The translations under genes and the position numbers were made by a program. The notes beneath the pieces are model-generated. The model searched no databases. It saw only the letters and a program-made list of their open reading frames with translations, and was not told where the DNA came from. From positions 80,173,133-80,237,132 of the forward strand of contig CM031858.1 of NCBI GenBank assembly GCA_018697195.1: a stretch of DNA of 64,000 nucleotides, given 5' to 3'. Every line of letters begins with the position of its first letter. Within the stretch, counting starts at the first letter, position 1. Origin of the DNA: Certhia americana (lineage: Eukaryota; Chordata; Aves; Passeriformes; Certhiidae). Shown piece by piece: positions 1 to 11,384 of this stretch.

Positions 1-3000
1 TGCCTCCTTAACATTTCAAGCAGTATAGTTTAAGCATGCTTATGAAAGTACAGGTTTGCTATTGAGGCAGTTATTGCTGTCTCATAAATCTTCCCTTAAC
101 TGGATGTACTTTCTGTAATGTTTTTTCTGCAATGATCTTATTACCGCTACAATATAATTTTGGTTTTAAGCTGATGCATATTTTAAAAATTGCGCTGTTA
201 TGTCTCATGATATTGACAAAACTTCTTATTTCCCTGCATTCTGCCATGCCTGCCTTAACGCAAAGCCAGGAGTGGACACAGATCACTCTGTTCAGTTTTG
301 TTCATTTAATGAAAGACCATTGAATAAGTTCTCTGTGAAGAGCAGGTTCCCCACATCGTGCACAAGGCTAAATTTCTTACTGGGATTTTTAGGGGCACTG
401 GATATTTTTCCTGGCTATATTCTGATCTATATATCCAAAGCAGTTATGTAAGCTATTTGTAGAGTAGACAGTTTTTCTAATTATATATTTCATTTGATTG
501 AAGCCAAAGTCTCAATGATTCATTTTTTTAATGAACCTTTGTGCTTCAAGAGCTTCATAGCATATTCCATTAACTTGTTAAGTTGTTTTGGTTTCGGTGT
601 TTCTGTGGTTTTCAAGATCTGCTTATTTAATATTTTAGTAATAGGGAAGAAAACCATCAAAGCCGAAGTATTAAATGTAAATAAACTTTAAAAAAACCCT
701 GTACTTCGTGTATTAGAAGAAATTGTATTTAAAATTTTAAGATTTCATAAGGATGAAGTACTCTTCCTAGTACTAAAAAGAAAAATCCTGAATTTAGCAT
801 TTCAAGACTTTGTGTTCTCTCATCTTTTATGGTACTAGAAAACTTAGTTATGATACTAGAAAACTAGAACAATTAGTGACACTGTTTCAAATATTCATAG
901 TGTAAAATGTTTTGCAGTTGATCTATTATAAAAGTTTTTGAGTTACATCACAGGAACTTGTATTGATGCTTTTAATATTAGGACTGAATTACTGCCTGAT
1001 GAGAAACCCTTCTTTTAATGGAAATATCAGTTAAGCTGCAATAGACAGCTTTTCTTTACTTCATATGGAACTAGCTGCAACAAAGGTCTTTCTATAAAGG
1101 GTGCAGTAGTTTGTCTGACTGCAGTACTTTGTCCTTCGATCATAACCCTTTGATAATTGTGTGGTTCTTTCCACAATTTTCCTGCAGAGTTGTAATCCAA
1201 ATAAAATAGATATTCAGTGTTATTCAGTTTAGAAGATTTTCCTGCTCTCTCTTCGATATTTTGGCAAACATGGCTTTGACTGTTGTGGCAGTTTTGAGAA
1301 TGGCATCTGTTAAAGAGGTGTACTACCAATTACAAAACAATCACCCCAATAACACCAATACGTAAAATCCATAGATTTAAATAGAAAACTGTTTATATTG
1401 ACTTTTCTTGGCCTAATCAGTGCATGGACTTGGAATATTTGCTTGTCTGTCTCTCAAACAAATTGTTGAAGACTATGAGAATCTTTTAGTACATAGCAAG
1501 GCCTATAATGAGGTTAAAAAATGCTAGTATGTTTCTTGTTATTTTCTCTTGTTGTACAGTTAGACATTTCTTGTTTTCCATATTGTTAGAAGTGTTAGTG
1601 TGTGTTAACCTTTCTGTCACAAGGACTACTACAGCCTACCTGAGCCATCCATAATTCCCAGCTACTAATTACAAAAAAAAGACAAATGTCAGAGAATTTT
1701 AAATTAAAAAAAAAAAAAAACTAAACAAAAAAATAACCCAAAACCAACAACAATATAACCCCAAAGTCATTATTTGGAAGGGATTTTTCACTGTTGTGTC
1801 CTTTTGATCAGCAAAATATCTGACGCATTATGAGAGGTCTGGAAGATTTTAGTTTTACAAATATCTTCATCTTTTTTGAAAGCTGAACAATAAAATTTTG
1901 CTAGGCATAGTAATGAATGAAAACTTTACAAAATAAGAAAAAAACATGATGTTTAGAAAGCATTTGTATTTGTTTGCTGTAATATTATATCTGCTGGTAG
2001 GTTAGTTCTACTTGTTTTAAATTATTTAGAAGTGCTGGGCTTATGTACTGGAAGTGGACATTGAAAATTATTCTTGCTACACTTTTTCTAAGTGTAGTAA
2101 CCTTCTCTGGATAAGTCTGTTGGGCTAATTAATAAAACTCAGCTTTTGACTCATTTGATAGGTTCTTAAAGAATTATTGCTATTATGTTACATAACCTAT
2201 GAACCATTCTCTACTTAATCCTAATCTTTTTAATTTTTATGTGTTTAAGGAAATATTAAGACATTCAATCAATATGGATCTTTTTCAGTAAGTGTCCCTA
2301 TTCTAGGAAACAGGGATAAAATACTTCTTTTATTTTGCACCAGTAATAGTTGATTATTTTGCATCAATATACTGTAAAAATATGCATGTTATCTTTACCT
2401 TAAAAGAAAGACTTTTATAGGAAGATCTTTGAAATAATCCCACTGAGATCAAGAATGGTAGGGAGCCTAAAATGTAAAGAACTACTCAGGTATGCATAAT
2501 TTTTGTTTACACTTAAACCCTATCATATTAGTTAGCTGTGTGTTTGCAATTTCTTACTGTTCTCAAACATATAAGCATATTATTTAGCTCATTACCTCTT
2601 GCGAATCAAAATGTAAATTTATGTAGAGCAATGTCTTATTACATACACTGGACATGAACTTCAGAGTTATGTACAGTGTTTTGTTCAGAGATTTTATGCA
2701 TATTAATTTCTATGTATTCATCACCTACAGTTCAAATCTTACAACATCAAACTAGCCCCTTACTTCTTTTAAAGAAGCAAATTGATTTCCTGGGAAAGCT
2801 ACTATTGCCCTAATTTTGTCAGAATCCCCTAAATAGGAATTCACACTGTAAGGCATCATCCCAAAGTTCATCAGGCAGTCATTCAGGTTTGTGATTGTTT
2901 GACTGTGCCTGAACCTGTAATAGTTGACAAAAGTGGAAAATAGTCCAGAGAGGTAGAGATGAGAAAGGCCGTTTGAGGAGGAATAGTATTTCTGAGCCTT

Positions 3001-4957
3001 TTTGTGTTTGTTGCTGGCTGCTTAAACAGTATGCTGCAGAAGAGAAAGCATATTTATTTTTAATCATAGTGAAAGTACAGCCAACACAAGCATAGCAATC
3101 AGCATTTACATTTTCTATCAACTGAAAAAATGTAAGGAGTGTAAAGAGTACACAAAATCTTGATTGATTTTAAAATTTGTGAGCATTTTGGGACAAAATG
3201 CATCCCAAGGCATCAGGCAAGAATCTGTTCATTAGGCTAGGTCCATAAGTAGGGATGGGCAGGAAGTTGAGAAGATAACTACGCAAACTGTCTTCTTCCC
3301 TGTCTGAATTCCCTAGAAAATCAAGAGCATTCTTGAATTATACAGCATGATCAAGACCAAAGATCCTGAGGCAAACACAAAAAGGTTATCTCTGGGGTTG
3401 GAAGCAGTACAGCTTCATAAACTTGGACTGAACTGATTTAGCTGTTTTGCTTATGGACCTGAACTTCTTTCTATATGCAACCTTGCACTTTGTAAGTAAA
3501 TAGGGATCTGTTTTATGATACTGGGCTGCACAGCAGAAACATGAAACACCATCACAAATGTTCCATTAGAGGTGCTAGGCATTTTTATAGCTGGACACAC
3601 TCATAACCTGCCTTGGTAATCCCAAGAAGCTGTCATTTCACCTCTGCCAAGTGCTTTACCTGCTGAGCTGTGCTGCCTCTCATGTCCACCCCCTGATATC
3701 CTACTTTAGCAGTCCCTGTGAAGTTTCGTAACAGTAACAAAGTCATCACTCCTGGTCTGAGCAGCTAAAGCATCTCTGAGGTCTGTCTTAAGAAACATAC
3801 AGTGTTTTGTGCACTAGAAAGGATGATAGACTATCTGCCCGATTTTCCATCCCTCCACCTAAGTCTGAATGTGTTCAACTTTGACATGGGTAGGCACCAA
3901 GGTAGTATTTGTATTGAAATATTGAAATATTTCTATTTCTCTATAACCAAGTGTTACACTGAAATCTTCATTTCAACTCAGACTTTCATGCTGATGTCAT
4001 GTCATTTCAGATGATTTTGTTGGCAGCCTGAGTGAAATTTCCTTTTAGTAATTTAAAAAAACTACAACTTTGTGATGTTTGACCTAATTGAGACACAGAA
4101 GTACATGAAATTGCTTTTATTTGAATTATCTTTTTTGAATTATCTCCAATTATCTGTTTGAATCAGTTCCAGTTATCTCAAATTACCACTTTAGCCTGTA
4201 TCTTTTTTGTCTCCTTCTTCATCCTTCTCCTGCTGCAGGTCTGGAAATGCAACCCATCTGTTATTTGCTATTATAGCATTGCAATTTGCAATTGTACCTA
4301 AACCTGGTTGATTTGTTGATCGGTTTGTTTCTGCCTGATGCCATCATTTAACATTTAACACTTGGGACCATGAAAGAGATGGAATTCAACCATTGCTACT
4401 TGCAGTGTTTAATGTTTGAATATTTCAATTAATCTAACAGGAAAAGTGCCTACTCTAATTTGTGTGCTTAATTACAGTATAAATAGAATTTTAATTGCCA
4501 CAGCAAGAAACATCATTCTTATTTTGAGATCACGAGGTAACATCAACTAAAGTACCATGTAATGCTGGACATATTTTCCCACCACAGTCTTAAAGCAGTC
4601 CTAACAGCATTAACTATAGGGCGTTTTTCAGGCTGGAAATATAATGAATTCCTTAGGCAACAGTTAACATTTAAGGTTTGCATCATTTCCCTGTGCAGCT
4701 TAATCACCACATACACACATCATCTCCCTTGATTTACAGAGATTAAACTCTATCCTGTTCAATTTTATGTTTTCTGGGAAATTTAGGGGAGAGTAGTTAT
4801 CACCTTTAACCCCAACCTAAATAAGAACTCAGTTCAATCAGCAAGCAAAGATATTAAGGTAATTTACATTAAATCAGATTTTATTGCATCTAATCTTCTA
4901 TTCTCAAATTACTTCTAAATTACTGTGGCACAGAACTAATTTAAATGATAGTTTAAA
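1..4957. other. Unique AT-rich noncoding stretch
   Basis: No gene, RNA gene or recognisable transposon was found here. The stretch has scattered homopolymers (for example an A-run near 1706-1721 followed by A/C-rich sequence to about 1760) and a short 10-base near-repeat around 3915-3935. Reading frames are short and lack family resemblance. The one frame worth a look, on the minus strand at 1027-1329, is listed separately. The sequence could be intergenic or intronic; nothing visible decides between these. Confidence 0.6.
1027..1370 (-). other. Unassigned minus-strand reading frame with hydrophobic lead
   Basis: An open frame of about 100 codons on the minus strand ends at a TGA near 1027. 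Upstream it is closed by a single TAA (plus-strand bases 1330-1332). Beyond that stop the same frame continues into a hydrophobic run rich in Ile, Val, Leu and Gly, followed by Leu-Val-Val-His-Leu-Phe and then a polar, Cys/Asn-rich tail. That shape resembles one membrane helix plus a soluble tail with one disabling stop. I do not recognise a family. Chance is a serious alternative in AT-rich DNA, since Ile, Phe and Leu codons are common there. No ATG begins the frame: its first codon after the stop is TTG. It could be a pseudogene remnant or nothing. Confidence 0.15.
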
Positions 4958-5004
<47 letters not shown>

Positions 5005-5056
5005 CTACTAATATTACTACTATAATACTACTACACTACTATACTACTACTACTAC
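4958..5056. repeat. (ACT)n trinucleotide microsatellite
   Basis: An uninterrupted ACT/CTA array runs from 4958 to about 5004 (between 15 and 16 units). An interrupted tail follows with CTAA, ATT and TATA variants, returning to CTA units up to about 5056. The pure 5' part and degenerate 3' part suggest recent expansion at one end of an older array. Confidence 0.95.
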
Positions 5057-7264
5057 GTAACTGATCAGAAAAGAAAGTTGATCATGTGAAAACAGTGGCA
5101 TAAGCGTTCAGCTGAGATTGTCCCTGCTACCACAGATATTTTCTTGCTTGAAGAACAAATCATGTCACTTCTATTGGGTCTATTAGGCACGTTGCAAATC
5201 TCTTGGACAGTATTTCAGGATTTATTGTTGTAAATAAACTGCTAACATGACTAACAGAGGAGTAAGAATTAAAAAAAATTATTTAAATTATTTTCTCACA
5301 TCCTAAATAATATTATATTTCCCCCAAACAAAAATATTTTGTAAAATTTTCTCTTTCCCATATGCATCATGAATTACTTTTTTTTTATTGTGATAAAAAT
5401 CAGTGCATTAATTTCATTGCTAAGAGGGTATACAATGCAACAGTCGATCATTTACTACTGAGATAAAAATATATAATTTCTGTTTCAGTCATATAATTAT
5501 CTTACATAATCCAATATTAATGACATTAAATGTGTTTCTTTGAGTTTCAGCTTTAGTAATCTGGTTATTGACAACTGTAAGACAGAGTTACGAACATAAC
5601 AAGCATACAGAGCAATATTTTACTATTTTCTAATATTACAATAAAACAAAAATATAACTGAGTAAGATACTCAAAGTCCAGATGCTGCCTTCTTCAGTTT
5701 GTTACCCACCTGTTCTTTGTCAATGTATGAGCTGTATATGGGATGTATTTTTGTAATCTGAATTGGATTGTTCTGGAGCAATTTATTCATATCCATAAAT
5801 ATGCAAGTACCTTTAGTCTGTGGTTTGTCTTGTCATTATTTGATTACTTCAGGGTCTTACTTCAGGTCATTTTTCTCAAGCTTTTCAAGCAGAGATGTTT
5901 AAGGGTAGTTAGGTTTTTAATTACTGGGGAAGATGTGTTAAATATTCATGTAAGATATATTAAATACAGTCTTTCTGAGTCTTGGATTTTTCAGCATTAA
6001 CTTCTACAGACAAAGGTGGACAATCTGGGACAAATATCTATTCCTAGATATTGAAACACAAGATTTCAAGGAAAGATGCTGTGTTTCCTAAATTCTGTAC
6101 CCCTCTCTTCTATCATACTCAGGATCACAGGGAAACTTATGAGATTTTCTTTTATTCCTTTTTAGAAAAGCCGCTGTTAAAGTTTGATTTTCTTTTGCTG
6201 TTTAATGGTTATGCAAGACTTGTGATCATACAAGCACTGTACATTTTCAGGAAAGAAAAGAACATTTTGGTTTTATAGTCTGTCTTTTACACATGGAAAT
6301 GGTGAGTTGTCCCTTACTGACATCTGCCTTTGATTATCACTCATCCCAATGCACAGACAACCTGTTGGAATTGTGCATTAATAGTACAGCATGTAAAAAG
6401 AGATGTCACCAGGGTTTTCACAGATAATAAGCTTTTTAAAAATATGCCTGATTTCTAATACAAAACTGAAAAGATATTAATGACCTTGCTCCTAACCTAG
6501 AATAAAGAGAGACCTTCATTTGCTGCAAATTGGTATCACTTCTTTGACTGTTTGGCACCAACCTGATTTACACATAAAAAGAGACTAGCCCAGTGATGGT
6601 AAATGCATTTCCTGCATCTTTTAAGCTGTTTGTTCTTGTTTCATCCCTAATACTGAGTTTGGATGACATGAATAAGAAAATCAGAAATATGTGTACACAT
6701 GACTTGGAGAAGGTTTGTTTACCTCAGCTTGCAGATTCCCTCCTCCCCATGGGGCAATTATAGCTCCCGCTGAATTTTCACTCCCACTAAAGTCTTTGAA
6801 AAGAAGGGCAGGATAGCTTTCAGAATTTAGCTTGCAAATTAATGGCAGAGTTGCTTGCTGGTAAAGGAATAATAACACAGCTAATTCTCAAGATATACAT
6901 TCTGTATTAGTTCAAATACTGCTCTGTCTACCCACATACCAAGAAATTTTCAACAGCTTCTTGCTCACCATATATGCAGGCAGAAGTCTGAAGCCTGTGT
7001 ATTTTTTTATAAGGGGCAAATACCAAATATCTTGCTCCATGCAGGGAGCATTGGTGTAGCGGGGAGGATGGGCCTGTACTATAGAGCAAGGTAATTCATT
7101 ATAGTAACAATGTTACTCTTCATTTGCTACCACAAAAAGAGCTGATTGTTTTCCTTTAAACATTTCCCAGGATCTACAAGGCTTTCTAGGATGTAGCTGA
7201 TTAACGCAACAGTGAGCACTTACTAGTAAGGGCAGTGGCCTGGCCAGCAGTTGGTGCTGCTCTG
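5057..7264. other. Unique AT-rich noncoding stretch
   Basis: Nothing recognisable as a gene, RNA or transposon was seen. Frames such as those near 5743-6278 are Phe/Leu/Ile-rich, as expected from translating AT-rich sequence, and show no domain. Confidence 0.55.
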
Positions 7265-7273
7265 AGAATGGCC

Positions 7274-8100
7274 CATAGTCTCATATCAATGCCTGGGAAA
7301 GTCATTGAGAAAATTATTTTGGGAAGTATTGAAAATCACCTGAAAAGCAGCACAGTTGTTGGTCACAACCAGCATGGCTGTATGAGAGGGAAGTCCTGCT
7401 TATCAAACCTGACTACCTTTTACAACAAGGTAATTCAGCTAGTTGGTCACAGGAAGCCAGTTAATGTAATCCTCTGGGATTTCAGTAAAGCTTCTGAAAT
7501 TGTCTCTCAACAGATCATTCTGGGCAAAATATTAAGCATTCAGTTGGATAAACACATCATGTGATGGGTGAGCAACTGGCTCACGGGTCAGGTACAAAGG
7601 GCTGCAGTGAATGGGGTGACATCAGACCAGTCATCTGCCGCTGGTGGCGTTCTGCAAGGCCCTTTAACATCTTCAAAAATGATTTGGACACAGGACTGGC
7701 AGGGATACTGAGCAAGTTCACAGATGGTACAAATCTGGGAGGAGCTGGTGACTCCCTCGAAGGCAGGGAGGCCCTGCAGAGACATCTCAACAAATTAGAG
7801 AGCTGGGCAGTCAGCAGCCATATAAAGTTCACCAACAGAAGGTGTCAGATTCTGCACCTAGGATGGGGTGCCCCTGGATGTATGGACAGATTGGGAAATG
7901 AGAAGCTGGAAAGCAGTGACACAGATAGAGACCTGGGGGTCCTGGTCAACAGAAAGGTGAATCTGAGCCAGCAGTGCCCTGGCAGCCAGGAGGGCCAACC
8001 CTGTCCTAGGGGCATCAGGCACAACATGGCCGGGCAGGGGAGGGGATTGTCCTGCTCTGAGCTGGGCCGACCTCACCTTCAGTGCTGGGGGAAGTTTTCG
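7274..8100 (+). pseudogene. Broken CR1 reverse transcriptase (ORF2 fragment)
   Basis: The translated sequence follows the order of CR1 ORF2 RT: a Pro-Gly-Lys-Val-Ile-Glu start, then Gln-His-Gly with Gly-Lys-Ser-Cys-Leu, then motif A around 7472-7500 (Asp-Phe-Ser-Lys-Ala, catalytic Asp at 7478-7480 kept). The active-site box, normally Phe/Tyr-Ala-Asp-Asp, reads Phe-Thr-Asp-Gly at 7717-7728, so the second catalytic Asp is lost. There is an in-frame TGA at 7562-7564. A frameshift with loss of several residues falls near 7650-7665, just after Gly-Val-Leu-Gln, where active elements carry Pro-Gln-Gly-Ser and the following residues. Another frame break lies after about 7975. The protein would have primed reverse transcription of CR1 RNA at nicked DNA; this copy cannot. 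It is not a host gene. Confidence 0.9.
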
Positions 8101-8103
8101 TTT

Positions 8104-8107
8104 CCAC
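8104..8107. repeat. Target-site duplication, left copy (CCAC)
   Basis: CCAC directly precedes the LTR start TGATGCCTT and is repeated at 8534-8537 directly after the LTR end. A 4-base duplication is typical of class I (gammaretrovirus-like) endogenous retroviruses. Confidence 0.75.
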
Positions 8108-8533
8108 TGATGCCTTGGACTGGCTACCTAGAACACAGGCTAGAGAATAAAGTAAGTATTTGTTAAAGGCTTTCAACAGGTACACTTTGGGAAGTGCAAA
8201 AGCCTTGCAGAGGCTACAGCCAACATGGACAATAGTCACGAGTTTTTCAGACAGATATAAGTTTGGTCTATTTGCATATCAGAGATAACTGTCCAATTCC
8301 AGCTTCACATAATGAATTCATATTCCCCTGGTTTGCTTCTTCTCCTTGATTCACTTTTTTTTATAGTTTTTGGGGCATGAAGCCAAGGATGTTCTTGGTT
8401 CTCAAGCTTAGAAGGATTATTTTGTCTGACCAAAATGTGAAGAGAGCTTACTAACACTCTACATGGAGATCAGAGTTATACACTAATTCAGTACAGGATT
8501 TGAAAAATATAAAAGCTAAAACTCAAGGCATCA
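8108..8533 (-). mobile_element. Solo LTR of an endogenous retrovirus, inserted in CR1
   Basis: A 426-base LTR bounded by perfect 9-base inverted ends (TGATGCCTT / AAGGCATCA) and a CCAC target-site duplication. It aligns along its length with 24563-25015. Orientation is inferred from that sister copy, whose TATA-like and AATAAA signals read on the minus strand; in this copy the corresponding signals have decayed (TATATCTG region near 8257-8265, TTAACAAATACT near 8156-8167). There is no internal retroviral sequence, so it is a solo LTR left by LTR-LTR recombination. It lies inside a CR1, so it arrived after that CR1. It resembles passerine class I LTRs from memory; the family name was not checked. 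Confidence 0.85.
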
Positions 8534-8537
8534 CCAC
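8534..8537. repeat. Target-site duplication, right copy (CCAC)
   Basis: Matches 8104-8107 exactly and marks the point where the interrupted CR1 resumes. Confidence 0.75.
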
Positions 8538-8949
8538 AATATAAGAAAGATATTAAGTTATTAGAAAGCATCCAAAGGATGGCACAAAAATGGTGAAGGG
8601 CCTTGAGGAGAAGCCATATGAGGAATGGCTGAGGTCACTTGGTTTGTTCAGCCTTGAGAAGAGGAGACTGAGGGGACACCTCATTTCAGTTACAGCTTCC
8701 TCCTGAGGGGAAGAGGAGGAATAACGACTGATCTCTTCTCTTTGGTGACCAGTGACAGGACCTGAGGGAATGGCCTGAAGCTATGGTCAGGAAAGGTTTA
8801 GGTTGGATATTAGAAAAAGCTTCTTCGCCAAAAACCTGTGGACAATACTCTTGGGCATACGGTGTGATTCTTGGAGTGTTCTGTGCAGGCCCAAGGCTTG
8901 ATGGTCCTTGTGGGTCCTTTCCAACTCAGCATATTCTGTAATTCTGTGA
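8538..8949 (+). mobile_element. CR1 LINE, 3' segment with ATTCTGTR tail
   Basis: Continuation of the CR1 that starts at 7265. It contains the conserved 3' region (GGCTGAGG...TTGTTCAGCCTTGAGAAG block near 8627-8660, GGTTTAGGTTGGATATTAG block near 8798-8816, TCCTTGTGGGTCC near 8904-8918). It ends in two ATTCTGTR units at 8933-8949, the 8-base tail typical of avian CR1. The last ORF2 codons are present only as frame-broken remnants. Confidence 0.92.
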
Positions 8950-10661
8950 GGACCTAGAACCTCCATGATGGTTGTGGTCTCCAGACTGAAAACTTTTCTG
9001 CTTGGTGAAATTCAATTAATTCAAAATTGTAATGTGTAACAGATGAAATATGTTGAAGTATGAATGAAGTTGAATATGAAATGAAAGAGATGAAATATGG
9101 GTTAACTGACCCAGCAATGTAGTAGAAGCTTTACTGCTTTCAGTCAAAGTATTTTACTAAAATATTTGTTGAAACTAAATTAGGGTGCAGGAGGAGATTA
9201 AATTAATTTGGATCATTTTGAGTGTTAAAGGTTGTCAATGAAATTGAAAATTTATAGTACACATTGTCATGCTAGCAATTAGAAAGATGAGAAAGTTTAG
9301 TTACATCTCCAGAATGTCTGGCAAATTGCATTTATAGGTCATAGGATATCATTTGTCATGCTTACTGGATGCCAAAACAGATTTCAGCAAGAATACTGAT
9401 TTTGTGTTTTGACATTTGTTTTGGAAAAGGGAAAGGGAAGAGGTCACTTATTTGGTGCTATTTATTTGCAGCCACCCAAACAGACTGATCAAACTTGGCT
9501 CTATTGCAGAGTAACTTTCACTGCTGTCTATGTGTGACAAGACCCAGAACTGACCTGAGTTTTAGGTGGGTATGAGTAGACTTTTATATTTAGACCAAAA
9601 CCTGTAAAATCAATTTGTATTTCAATATGTGGCAAACCTCCTGAAGTTTTGCAAATAGATTAAGCAGAATGAATTGAAACATGAGTAAAGACAGTTCTTT
9701 TCTTTCAAGCTTGCTCTTAGTCAAGAACATCTACAGGGTTTTTTTGGGAGGAGGAGGTTTGCAGCAAACACTTTAAAGCCTTCTTAAATCTCCAGAAGAA
9801 GTTTCTTTTTCCTTTTCTTTTCTTCTATAATTTGGATTTGTTTCTGCTATCTGCTCCTCTAAGCCTTCCCTGTTGCCTTCCAGATGCAGTGCTTGATGAA
9901 CACTCAATCCTGGGCTCCCCTACCCTGCACCTAGGGAAGCATATTTTATCTTTTGTGTGGACATATTCATTTGCAGTAGTAGATACAGTCTCCCAGGATA
10001 ATCTGCCACATTTCCCACACTTTTAGCTATCACTTTGCTCCTCCCTCTGGTAAAATACCCCTTGACTTTTACTGCAGTTTAGGAATCTGCATTTTGTGGA
10101 TAACAGATCGCATTGACCAAAAATTATATTCCTAAAACAAACTTTGGCTTTCAAAATAAGATATAGCATTGTTTAAGGTTTTTCTTGTAAATGTCAATAA
10201 ATATTAGTCATAATTTTTAGTTTCCTATGTAATTTTCATGTCCTGATATTAGTTTTCACATAATTATTGGATTAAAATTCCAATTTCAATAAGATAAAAA
10301 TAAAATCAATAAAGTACCTTTCTTAATCTATAAAGAAATAACAGGATAGTTTTTGGATATGTAAATTTTTAGTATTCAAATAAGTCACATTCTACATTTT
10401 ATTATGTATTCGTGAATGATTTTTTCCCCAAACTCACACATTAAAGATTAAGAAAAAAAAAAAAAAAAAAGAAAAAAGTCCACCAGAACCATTAAATATT
10501 ATTTTGTTATTATAATCCTTGGAAAACTCTGGAAATATAGCACGAATACCTGGTGCTTCGGAAGAATATGACTGTATTTTGTAACCAAAGCGTAAGACTA
10601 TTTCACCCATGAAGTAGAAGCACAGTCTAAGTTCAGCAAATAGATTGAGACATAAACACAC
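8950..10661. other. Unique noncoding stretch
   Basis: Nothing recognisable as a gene or transposon. A poly-A run lies at 10452-10470, just before the LTR at 10662. The short frame at 9832-10026 has no recognisable domain. Confidence 0.55.
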
Positions 10662-11089
10662 TGTTGTGGTTTAGGAATATGCTCCAATTTAGTTCTCCCA
10701 CCAAAATGCTCCATACCATGACTCCTCTGTTCACTCCACTGTCCCCCCATCTCTTTTCCCTGCAGCAGGGTGGAGAGGAGAATTGGAGGCGCAAGAGCTA
10801 AAGAATACTGGTTGACATAAGAACACGTTACTGGAAACAGCAATGAAATATGATAAGGAAGAATAACAGCAACAATATTAATCACAGAGTGTACCTGAAG
10901 GTGAACAATACACACACAAGATCTCACAAAGTGTGAGCCCCCAGCCACACCAGACTGCACTACCACGCCATGTCACCTGGAAGGGGCACTTCCTCTGTGT
11001 GCACAAAATGAGATGAGGTGGTAGAGAACAACCTCTGGGTCCTTCTGGCTACTGCAAAACTTAACCCTGTTCTGGCTGGAACCAGGACA
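10662..11089 (-). mobile_element. ERVL-like solo LTR
   Basis: Starts TGTTGTGGTTTAGG and ends CCAGGACA, giving TG...CA termini in either direction. Read on the minus strand it begins TGTCCTGGTT and has TTATGTCAACCAG near its 3' end, similar to the TTATCTCAACCC block of the plus-strand LTR at 62321-63408; this favours the minus orientation. No internal sequence was seen. The flanks CACAC (10657-10661) and TGCAC (11090-11094) could be a decayed 5-base duplication with two transitions, which would fit ERVL. Short frames covering it (10598-10966) are translations of LTR sequence, not genes. Family recognition is from memory of songbird repeats. Confidence 0.8.
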
Positions 11090-11342
11090 TGCACTAAGAT
11101 CGTATAACCCATAGTGGTACATTATCATGAAAGCCTAAACACTGACCTCCGGAAGGATTTGCTTGTCATTTTGCCTGTGGTAAAAACTACATGATAGATG
11201 AGCGGGAATTATAAGGTCTAGCCCTGGACATATATTTCCTGTGTTCCTTAGCTTCACTTCCCTGATGTGATATTCTGTGGTTTCCAGACAGAAATATAGT
11301 AAATAAAAAGCTTATAATTTCATAAAATAGCATGCAAAGCAG
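11090..11342. other. Unique noncoding stretch
   Basis: Nothing recognised between the LTR and the small tandem duplication. Confidence 0.5.
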
Positions 11343-11384
11343 TGTCATCTTGTTGGAGGGTTCTGTCATCTTGTTGGAGGTTTC
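11343..11384. repeat. 21-base tandem duplication (two units)
   Basis: TGTCATCTTGTTGGAGG followed by GTTC, then the same 17 bases followed by TTTC: two adjacent 21-base units differing at one position. The high identity suggests a young slippage or replication duplication. Confidence 0.9.

Larger units (their letters stand above)
7265..8107 (+). mobile_element. CR1 LINE, 5' segment (truncated, interrupted)
   Basis: Fragment of a chicken-repeat-1 type non-LTR retrotransposon covering the reverse transcriptase region. The 5' end is truncated near the start of the RT domain, as usual for CR1, which is copied from its 3' end. The element is cut at 8107 by an LTR and resumes at 8538 with the 3' region and tail. 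Sequence on both sides of the LTR joins smoothly as one CR1: bases before 8104 and after 8537 read as one continuous segment once one CCAC copy and the LTR are removed. The upstream boundary is approximate, since only resemblance to remembered CR1 protein guided it. Confidence 0.9.

Noticed and set aside
4958..5056. Direct repeats here as a CRISPR array
   Set aside because: It is a simple trinucleotide repeat with no spacers, in a vertebrate-type sequence.
7561..8166. 201-codon frame as a host protein
   Set aside because: It is the frame-shifted C-terminal part of CR1 reverse transcriptase and runs into the inserted LTR.
10598..10966. 122-codon minus-strand frame as a gene
   Set aside because: It mostly overlaps the LTR at 10662-11089 and runs out into a poly-T derived Phe run.
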